A DNA stretch of 10,236 nucleotides, from assembly GCA_946403735.1 (NCBI GenBank), contig CAMJAZ010000034.1:1-10236 (forward strand), given 5' to 3'. The position numbers and the translations under genes were made by a program. This DNA comes from an uncultured Selenomonadales bacterium. Lineage in GTDB: Bacteria; Bacillota; Negativicutes; Selenomonadales; Selenomonadaceae. Positions 4,867 through 10,236 of the stretch are shown here, piece by piece. The notes under the pieces were generated by a model that saw only the letters and a program-made list of their open reading frames with translations, was not told where the DNA came from and did no database searches. The first letter of the stretch is position 1, and every line of letters starts with the position of its first letter.

Positions 4867-6471
4867 CTAATCACTATATTCAAAAGAATTTTTGTAATCA
4901 TTTAATTTTTTATGAGAAATTGCTCCGTCCTTAAGGACTTCAATTTTTCTTTCATAGCGGTTGGATGTATGAACTTTACGCCCAAGATAATCTATAGCTT
5001 CTTCATAAGCTTTTCGTTCCAGTTCATTTGAAATATCCGCGTTGCAAAGTTTGTCTAAAAGTTCGTCATCGGATTTATCTCCCAAATACATTTTAGCGCT
5101 AGCCTTACTAGGACGTTTATTTTCCTCTGCGCATATTTCCAAGTACTCAATAAGTTCTTGATGCAGTTCAGAAAAAATAGTTTTCGGCAGAATCGCTAAT
5201 GTATACTCCAAAAGTTTAGGTTCATGCCACATTCTTTTTAAAATCGTTTCGCCAATTTTTTGAAGTGGTAGAATTTCATCTTTCAGAACTGCTGGAACAA
5301 TTTCTCTTGACGAAATATTTGTGGAAAAAGTTTTCTTTGCATACTGATAGTTATCGAAGGTTGAAAGATTTTCTAGACGTTTCAGGAAAATTTCCTTGCC
5401 ATACTCTACAATAAATTCAGCAGGATTTTTCGGGAAGGTTGCCACAAAAATATTTCCGTCATTAATGCGCACCGTTCGTAAAGTTTCTTCCTCAAGCTGT
5501 AATTCATCGCCATTTTTTACGCAAAAAATAATTTCTTTAGCGTAGCTATTCAAAAAATCTGCGTGTTCAGAATTAAAATCTTTTTCAAACGTCGCTACAA
5601 CATTTTCAACGCCCGCGCAGTTGAAAGTAATTACGTCTAAAGCTCCTTCGACGACAATAACTTTTCTAGACCGAGTTATAGAAAGTTTAGCCGTTTCAAA
5701 TCCAAAAAGTAACTTCTGCTTATTGAAGATAGGATTTTCTGTAGGGTAAACGTATTCGGACTTGACGCCGTCAGTTTCATAAAAACTTTTCTTGTCAAAA
5801 TGAAAGTCTCGTCCAACAATCACCGTAGTATGTCCAAAAAAGTCTAATAGCGGAATTGTGATACATTCGCGGAACTTGTCGAAGAGTTTATCTTCCATGC
5901 GTTCAATCAATCCAGCTTCAAACATCAACGCAAATTTGAAGTCGTAGTCGTCAAGGAATTTTGCCAGTTGACGTTCAGCACTCGTCGCGAACCCTAATTT
6001 AAATTTTTCAATCGCAGTGTTAGTAATTCCACGCGATTCCAAATATTTCCTGCAGGAGTCGCCGTCTGCCGTAGAAGTTAAGATTTCGTGATAAAAATCT
6101 CGCGCGTAGTCATTAATTTCAAGCAGTTCACGTTTATCACGTACAACTTTTTCTTCGTTAAAATTTTTAGGTTGCACGTACAAATTTATGTTAAAATTTT
6201 CAGCTTGTTCTTCAGCTGTTTTGATAAAGCTAGCTTGCTTTATTGAGGAAAGGAACTGCAGGACACCGCCGCCAACGTGACAGCCGCTACAATAAAATTT
6301 TCCAGCCGCAGGATTGACAATTAACGATTCGCCGTTATCTTCGTGAAAGGGACAACGTCCGCGATAAAGTTCGCCATCTTTCTTTAAGCGTACAGATTTT
6401 TCTATCACATCATGAATTTTTAAATTACCTTGTAAAAGTCTAATCTGCTCGCTTAAGTCCACGTAGTCCAC
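4867..6471 (-). CDS. dnaG: DnaG-type primase with a degenerate TOPRIM active site
   Basis: The start is GTG 6469-6471, eight bases after GGAGG (6480-6484), giving 534 residues; an open extension to 6486 adjoins that site. DnaG normally makes RNA primers for replication. The zinc domain keeps its four ligands (Cys40, His43, Cys61, Cys64), but the usual GGDV after them reads GGGV. The core has DKFRECITIPLLD and IVGRDF in place of the family's I/F-P-I-x-D and FGGR, and YPTENPIFNKQKLLFG in place of SPETPLFHK. TOPRIM keeps VVEGALDVI (Glu275, Asp279) and AGVENVVA. With no gaps from there, the family SLGTA becomes TFEKD, the CYDGD metal site becomes CVKNG (317-321), and DPD becomes NPA (349-351). 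The C-terminal helicase-binding region (about 395-520) is present, but the protein is shorter than the usual ~600 residues. The frame is intact and sits in the standard place before rpoD. It may be a catalytically impaired or non-primase variant. Confidence 0.9.
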   Translation of the reverse strand: MDYVDLSEQIRLLQGNLKIHDVIEKSVRLKKDGELYRGRCPFHEDNGESLIVNPAAGKFYCSGCHVGGGVLQFLSSIKQASFIKTAEEQAENFNINLYVQPKNFNEEKVVRDKRELLEINDYARDFYHEILTSTADGDSCRKYLESRGITNTAIEKFKLGFATSAERQLAKFLDDYDFKFALMFEAGLIERMEDKLFDKFRECITIPLLDFFGHTTVIVGRDFHFDKKSFYETDGVKSEYVYPTENPIFNKQKLLFGFETAKLSITRSRKVIVVEGALDVITFNCAGVENVVATFEKDFNSEHADFLNSYAKEIIFCVKNGDELQLEEETLRTVRINDGNIFVATFPKNPAEFIVEYGKEIFLKRLENLSTFDNYQYAKKTFSTNISSREIVPAVLKDEILPLQKIGETILKRMWHEPKLLEYTLAILPKTIFSELHQELIEYLEICAEENKRPSKASAKMYLGDKSDDELLDKLCNADISNELERKAYEEAIDYLGRKVHTSNRYERKIEVLKDGAISHKKLNDYKNSFEYSD

Positions 6472-6479
6472 GTTTCGTA

Positions 6480-6484
6480 CCTCC
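6480..6484 (-). promoter_or_regulatory. Ribosome binding site deciding the dnaG start
   Basis: GGAGG on the minus strand, eight bases before GTG 6469-6471. The alternative TTG at 6484-6486 overlaps this site and is excluded. Confidence 0.75.
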
Positions 6485-6543
6485 AACGTCTACACCGTCT
6501 ATATATTCCCTACATTTCCAAAATTCCCTTTTTTTATCGCATT

Positions 6544-6573
6544 AAAAAAACTTCCCCGCGCATTTACAGGGAA
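6544..6573 (-). terminator. Rho-independent terminator after argF
   Basis: The minus-strand RNA starts with UUCCC (6573-6569) and pairs with GGGGAA. The stem is eight base pairs including two G-U, with a six-base loop (AAAUGC) and G plus seven uridines following (6550-6544). It lies 77 bases past the argF stop and ahead of dnaG, separating the arginine genes from the replication/sigma unit. Confidence 0.75.
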
Positions 6574-6649
6574 ATTGATTCGTTATGAGAAAAAAATTTT
6601 TTTATTTAAAGTTGTCAATGGATTTAGGATAATAGCAATTTTAATTTTT
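6574..6649. other. AT-rich argF-terminator spacer, no gene seen
   Basis: The argF-dnaG gap (6472-6649) contains no credible reading frame. A consensus TTGACA lies on the minus strand at 6613-6618, but no -10 hexamer occurs at 16-18 bases and the argF terminator lies downstream. The dnaG promoter is not evident; a TATATA at about 6500-6505 lacks a -35. Confidence 0.5.
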
Positions 6650-7588
6650 TCAATCCATCATTAAAGTTGCCATAATCGCTTTTTGTACGTGCAAACGATT
6701 TTCAGCCTCTTCAAAGATAACCTCTGCGTTGTCCTCAAAAACATCTTCTGTAATTTCTTCACCGCGATAAGCTGGCAGACAATGCATAACGATAACGCCT
6801 TTATCAGCGTGTTTCAAAAGTTCGGCGTTGACTTGATACGGCGCAAAAATCTTTTTACGTGCTTCGTGTTCATCTTCCTGCCCCATACTTGCCCAAGTAT
6901 CAGTCGCCACAATGTCAGCGTCTTTCACCGCTTCGATTGGATCTTCCGTCCATTTCAATTCAGCGCCAGTTTTTCTAGCGTCAAGTGCAGAAGTCCGCAA
7001 AACTTTAGCATTGGGCTTGTGACTTTTCGGCGTCGCAACTGTCAAAGTCATTCCGACTTTTGCCGCACCGTAAAGGTACGAATTAGCCATATTATTACCG
7101 TCGCCGACGTAAGCCATTTTCAAATTGTGCAGACGCTTACCCTTAAATTCGCGGATTGTGAAAAGGTCTGTCAACACTTGGCAAGGGTGCAGTAAATCAC
7201 TAAGCCCATTTATTACTGGAATTGTAGAATTTTGCGCCAACTCAATAATCCTGTCGTGACCAAAAGTCCGAATCATTATTCCATCTAAATATCTTGAAAG
7301 TACCCGCGCAGTATCTTTAATCGGTTCACCACGTCCAAGTTGTAAATCTCTGCTTGAAAGGAAAAGTGCCGTACCGCCGAGTTGGTACATTCCAACTTCA
7401 AATGAAACACGCGTCCGCGTCGAAGATTTTTCAAAAATCATTCCCAGCGTTTTACCTTTCAAAAGGTCTGGTGTAAATTTTCCCGTATGGTACGTAGTCT
7501 TCAAATCCAGCGCGAAGTCTAAAAGATATTCCACTTGACCTGGATTTAAATCGTGCAGGGAAATAAAATCGCCGTTATCTTTAGCCAA
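6650..7588 (-). CDS. argF: Ornithine carbamoyltransferase
   Basis: Cytoplasmic enzyme that joins carbamoyl phosphate and ornithine to give citrulline in arginine synthesis. The product is 312 residues, normal for the family, from TTG 7586-7588. The start is set by AAAGGAG (7599-7605), ten bases upstream and lying inside the last codons of argD. Visible motifs are the carbamoyl-phosphate loop SSTRTR (55-60), the HPCQ motif (134-137), DGNNMANS (163-170), the ornithine-loop DTWASMGQE (230-238), and HCLPAYRGEEI with the catalytic Cys (269-279). DTWASMG and HCLPA identify ornithine, not aspartate, carbamoyltransferase. All key residues are present, and the ending ENRLHVQKAIMATLM is typical. It begins five bases after the argD stop, so the two are almost certainly translated from one message. 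A catabolic role (arcB) cannot be excluded by sequence, but pairing with argD favours biosynthesis. Confidence 0.97.
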   Translation of the reverse strand: MAKDNGDFISLHDLNPGQVEYLLDFALDLKTTYHTGKFTPDLLKGKTLGMIFEKSSTRTRVSFEVGMYQLGGTALFLSSRDLQLGRGEPIKDTARVLSRYLDGIMIRTFGHDRIIELAQNSTIPVINGLSDLLHPCQVLTDLFTIREFKGKRLHNLKMAYVGDGNNMANSYLYGAAKVGMTLTVATPKSHKPNAKVLRTSALDARKTGAELKWTEDPIEAVKDADIVATDTWASMGQEDEHEARKKIFAPYQVNAELLKHADKGVIVMHCLPAYRGEEITEDVFEDNAEVIFEEAENRLHVQKAIMATLMMD

Positions 7589-7593
7589 AATTT

Positions 7594-8799
7594 TTACGCT
7601 CCTTTCAGTACGTCATCTAAAATACTTATAACTTCGTCAATCTGCGCGGCAGTCACGATTAAAGGCGGTACAAACCTTAACACCGTGCCAGCCGTACAAT
7701 TTATAATCGCGCCGCGTTTCATACATTCATTGACAATTTCAACGCCTTTAAGTTTTGGATTAGAAAATTGCAAGCCAAGTATTAAACCTTCGCCGCGAAC
7801 TTCGCTAATTTGGTCGGAATATTTTTTCTGCAAGTCAATGAGTTTATCTTTAAAATATTTGCCAACTTCGTCAACGTGCGATAAAAATTTTTCATTCGGT
7901 ATCGTGTCAAGTACAACGTTAGCCGCCGCGCAGGCAAGTGGATTTCCGCCGAATGTTGTACCGTGATCGCCAGCGTGAAAAGCTTGTGCAACTTTTTCCG
8001 TGACGATAAACGCGCCAATAGGTACGCCGCCTGCAAGTCCCTTCGCCAACGTGACAATATCGGGCTTGATGCCGTACTTTTCATAAGCAAAAAATTTTCC
8101 GCTACGTCCCATTCCACATTGAATTTCATCGAGAATCAAAAGTGCGCCGTGTTTGTCGCAAAGTTCACGAACTTTTTTCAAATAATCATCTTTCGGCGGA
8201 TAAACGCCGCCTTCGCCTTGAATTGTTTCAAGCATAACCGCGCAGGTCTTATCGCTGATTTTTGATTCAAGGTCGTCAATGTCATTGTATTTTACGTAGT
8301 CAAAAGCAGCGGGCAAAGGCTCAAAACCTTTGTGATATTTCGGCTGACCAGTCGCAGTCAAAGTTGCAAGCGTCCGCCCGTGAAAACTATCCCATGCCGT
8401 GATAATTTGGGATTTATTAGCGTCGATTGAATGCGCGAACTTACGGGCAATTTTTATAGCGCCTTCATTAGCCTCCGCGCCTGAATTTGCGAAAAATGCG
8501 CGGTCAAGTCCAGAAAGTTCCACGAGTTTAGCGGCGGCGTTAGCTTGCGGTTCAGTATAGTATAAATTTGAAACGTGAATCAATTTAGCCGCTTGCTTTG
8601 AAATGGCGTCGACAAGTGGCGGGTATGCGTGACCCAAAACATTAACTGCAATTCCCGCTAAAAAGTCTACGTACTTTTTACCGTTGATGTCGTAAACGTA
8701 CGCGCCGTCGCCGTGATCCAAAACTATTTTGTAGCGATTAAATACGGGCAAATAATTTTTATCGTCTCTATCAAAAATTTTTTCTTGTGTCTCACTCAA
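7594..8799 (-). CDS. argD: Acetylornithine aminotransferase
   Basis: PLP enzyme that transfers the amino group of glutamate to N-acetylglutamate semialdehyde to give N-acetylornithine. The frame is open from 8820, but AAGGAGG (8808-8814) lies within that stretch, eight bases before TTG 8797-8799. I start there, giving 401 residues. Class III aminotransferase features are FLAGIAVNVLGHAYP near the N-terminus, the PLP-phosphate motif NSGAEANE (105-112), SFHGRT (138-143), LDEIQCGMGRSG with the PLP-binding Asp224 (223-234), the Schiff-base Lys253 in TLAKGLAGG, TTFGGNPLACAAA, and Arg375 in LRFVPPL for the substrate carboxylate. The family also includes succinylornithine and GABA transaminases. The GVPIGAF and SNLYYTEPQ features plus the adjacent argF support ArgD. 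gltS is divergent, so glutamate import sits next to a glutamate-using enzyme. Confidence 0.95.
   Translation of the reverse strand: MSETQEKIFDRDDKNYLPVFNRYKIVLDHGDGAYVYDINGKKYVDFLAGIAVNVLGHAYPPLVDAISKQAAKLIHVSNLYYTEPQANAAAKLVELSGLDRAFFANSGAEANEGAIKIARKFAHSIDANKSQIITAWDSFHGRTLATLTATGQPKYHKGFEPLPAAFDYVKYNDIDDLESKISDKTCAVMLETIQGEGGVYPPKDDYLKKVRELCDKHGALLILDEIQCGMGRSGKFFAYEKYGIKPDIVTLAKGLAGGVPIGAFIVTEKVAQAFHAGDHGTTFGGNPLACAAANVVLDTIPNEKFLSHVDEVGKYFKDKLIDLQKKYSDQISEVRGEGLILGLQFSNPKLKGVEIVNECMKRGAIINCTAGTVLRFVPPLIVTAAQIDEVISILDDVLKGA
7599..7605 (-). promoter_or_regulatory. argF ribosome binding site inside the end of argD
   Basis: AAAGGAG on the minus strand encodes part of the argD C-terminal L-K-G-A and lies ten bases before the argF TTG. 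This indicates translational coupling of argD and argF. Confidence 0.7.
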
Positions 8800-8953
8800 A
8801 TTAAATTCCTCCTTCGTCAATGGTAATTCAATTATTCTGCGTTAAAATCCTTCAAAGTTCGTACAAACAATTTTCAGCGGCATTAAAAGGAATGCAAAGT
8901 TCATTAGCGAATTTCAATAAAAAATTTATAAAAAATTTGTAGAGGAAAATTTT
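8800..8953. other. Divergent argD/gltS intergenic region
   Basis: The 154 bases hold both leader regions and no reading frame of note. The argD ribosome binding site (AAGGAGG, 8808-8814) and the gltS one (GAGG, 8942-8945, eight bases before the ATG) are clear. Promoters are not: I find no TTGACA/TATAAT pair with proper spacing on either strand. TTCGTACAA at 8858-8866 repeats a 9-mer found in the lipoprotein leader (2809-2817). GAATAATTGAATT on the minus strand (about 8828-8840) faintly recalls an ArgR box half, but is too weak to call. Confidence 0.5.
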
Positions 8954-10150
8954 ATGGAGATTATAGCGTTGAATATGTACCAAACGACGGCGCTTGCGGT
9001 AGTAATGCTGTACGCAGGGAAAATTTTAAAAGTACGAGTACCAGTGCTAGAAAAATTTTGCATACCTGCACCAGTAGTTGGTGGGCTTTTATTTGCAATA
9101 ATTTCCTGCGCATTGTACGTTTTAGAAATTGTAGAATTTAAATTCGACACGACGCTAGAAAATTTTTTTATGGTAGCGTTTTTCACGTCGGTGGGATTTC
9201 AAGCGAACGTAAAAATTTTAAAAAGCGGCGGAGTAAGTTTGTTAATTTTTTTAGTCAGCGTAATTTTTTTAATAATCGGACAAAATATTTTGGCGATAAC
9301 TTTATCAAAATTTTTGAACGTCAGCCCGCTTGTAGGACTTTGCACGGGTTCAATTTCAATGACAGGCGGTCACGGTACGTCAGGCGCATTTGGTCCAGTT
9401 TTAGAAAATTTCGGCTTGCACGACGCAACAACATTGTGTATGGCGGCGGCAACTTTCGGCTTAGTCGGCGGCTCATTAATGGGCGGACCTTTAGGCAGAA
9501 ATTTAATTTTGCGAAAAAATCTTTTGGAAACGGCGATAAAGGCGGACGATTCAATTTTAATCGAAGAAAAAAATAAACATCACAAATCAGCGGCGAAATA
9601 TTCGGCGGGATTTTATCAAATTATTTTTGCAATGGGCGCAGGAACAATTTTTTCAGAAGTTTTGACAAAGTCGGGAATGACATTTCCAATTTACATAGGC
9701 GCAATGATTGTAGCGGCTTTGATGAGAAATTACAGCGAATTTTACAGCAAGTTTAAAGTTCACATTGGCGAAATTGGCGACATAGGCGGAATATGTTTAT
9801 CAATTTTTTTAGGGATAGCGATGATAACGCTAAAACTTTGGGAGCTTGCGTCGTTAGCAATTCCGCTGATAATTTTACTTTTGGGACAAACAATTTTTAT
9901 GTTTTTGTACGCGCGATTTATAATTTTCAACGTAACGGGGCGAAATTACGACGCGGCAATTTTATCGGCTGGAACTTGCGGCTTTGGAATGGGCGCGACG
10001 CCGAACGCTATGGCAAATATGCAAGTTTTGACGACGAAATTTGCGCCGTCGGTTAAAGCCTACCTTTTAGTGCCGATTGTCGGAAGTATGTTTGCAGATT
10101 TTATAAATAGTTTAGCGATAACATTTTTTATAAACTTTGTAGCAAAGTGA
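8954..10150 (+). CDS. gltS: Sodium/glutamate symporter GltS
   Basis: Inner-membrane carrier of the ESS family that takes up glutamate with sodium. The product is 398 residues from an ATG with GAGG eight bases upstream, close to the 400 of the E. coli protein. The sequence is mostly hydrophobic helices (about ten membrane segments, e.g. 40-60, 93-118, 220-236, 280-292, 298-325, 375-395) in two inverted halves. Each half has a glycine-rich re-entrant loop. The first holds SMTGGHGTSGAFGP (135-148). The second holds GTCGFGMGATPNAMANM (340-356). Both are ESS-family signatures. A charged cytoplasmic loop (about 186-215) divides the halves. It is the only plus-strand gene here and is divergent from argD, whose product uses glutamate as amino donor. 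No terminator is visible in the 86 bases after it. Confidence 0.96.
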   Translation: MEIIALNMYQTTALAVVMLYAGKILKVRVPVLEKFCIPAPVVGGLLFAIISCALYVLEIVEFKFDTTLENFFMVAFFTSVGFQANVKILKSGGVSLLIFLVSVIFLIIGQNILAITLSKFLNVSPLVGLCTGSISMTGGHGTSGAFGPVLENFGLHDATTLCMAAATFGLVGGSLMGGPLGRNLILRKNLLETAIKADDSILIEEKNKHHKSAAKYSAGFYQIIFAMGAGTIFSEVLTKSGMTFPIYIGAMIVAALMRNYSEFYSKFKVHIGEIGDIGGICLSIFLGIAMITLKLWELASLAIPLIILLLGQTIFMFLYARFIIFNVTGRNYDAAILSAGTCGFGMGATPNAMANMQVLTTKFAPSVKAYLLVPIVGSMFADFINSLAITFFINFVAK

Positions 10151-10198
10151 GTACAAATTTTTCTGTAGAATTTTTAATTTGGATTTAATCTTAAACGC

Positions 10199-10227
10199 TT
10201 GACACACTCCCTTATTATAGGTTAAAT
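10199..10227 (+). promoter_or_regulatory. Possible promoter at the right edge
   Basis: A consensus TTGACA (10199-10204) is followed after 17 bases by TTAAAT (10222-10227), matching four of six -10 positions. It would serve a gene beyond the window. The -10 is imperfect and the gene is unseen, so the call is tentative. Confidence 0.4.
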
Positions 10228-10236
10228 TAATTGAAA

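Noticed and set aside
5470..5530. Frameshift as an explanation for the odd TOPRIM region of dnaG
   Set aside because: The frame aligns without gaps on both sides, and other frames show neither family motifs nor a long opening. The changes look like true substitutions.
6613..6618. Consensus TTGACA upstream of dnaG
   Set aside because: No -10 hexamer at 16-18 bases, and the argF terminator lies between it and dnaG. Probably chance.
6683..7195. 170-codon open frame on the plus strand
   Set aside because: It lies wholly antisense to argF, whose product has every family motif. It has no ribosome site and no recognisable domain, so it is a shadow frame.
7553..7966. 137-codon open frame on the plus strand
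   Set aside because: Antisense to argD and the start of argF, both secure. No Shine-Dalgarno and no domain.
8828..8840. ArgR box before argD
   Set aside because: GAATAATTGAATT resembles only part of an arginine operator, and no second box is found at the usual spacing.
1..10236. CRISPR arrays, transposons, phage genes, tRNA or rRNA
   Set aside because: None seen. The only short repeats are the 7-bp units at 2078-2110 and hairpin arms, and all long frames belong to chromosomal families.

Overview
The window looks like chromosomal core DNA from a low-GC, AT-rich bacterium, most likely a diderm Firmicute of the Negativicutes type. That placement is inferred from three things: strong AAGGAGG-type ribosome binding sites with frequent TTG and GTG starts, the Firmicute-style dnaG-rpoD pair, and Gram-negative-type genes (a GltS glutamate carrier and a BamE/SmpA-like secreted protein). 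I see no insertion sequence, phage gene, CRISPR array, tRNA or rRNA. No gap between genes exceeds 300 bases; the longest is about 180.

Layout, left to right. Bases 1-533 (minus) hold a TetR-family regulator whose 3' end lies just outside the window. It is preceded on the same strand, 22 bases away, by guaB (IMP dehydrogenase, 556-2058), whose sequence closely resembles the enzyme of the protist Tritrichomonas foetus. Upstream of guaB are a probable lipoprotein (2123-2764) and a small exported protein with two BamE/SmpA-like repeats (2861-3313). Each has its own recognisable promoter. A strong terminator at 3379-3424 closes the next unit, dnaG-rpoD (6471 down to 3432). The dnaG copy has an intact reading frame but has lost most acidic residues of the TOPRIM catalytic site. 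The rpoD leader carries a hairpin between its Shine-Dalgarno sequence and the ATG. Another terminator (6544-6573) separates this unit from argD-argF (8799 down to 6650), which are translationally close-coupled. Divergent from argD is gltS (8954-10150, plus), followed by a possible promoter at the right edge.

How the genes fit together: GltS would import glutamate, the amino donor for ArgD (acetylornithine aminotransferase). ArgF then carbamoylates ornithine to citrulline, so the right third is a glutamate/arginine block. The middle is the classic primase/housekeeping-sigma pair. The left third combines envelope proteins of unknown role with guanine nucleotide synthesis and a local regulator.

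Most of the window is ordinary housekeeping. The items most worth checking are the degenerate primase in the standard dnaG position, the structured rpoD leader, the T. foetus-like IMP dehydrogenase, and the dyad-rich promoter of the lipoprotein gene.
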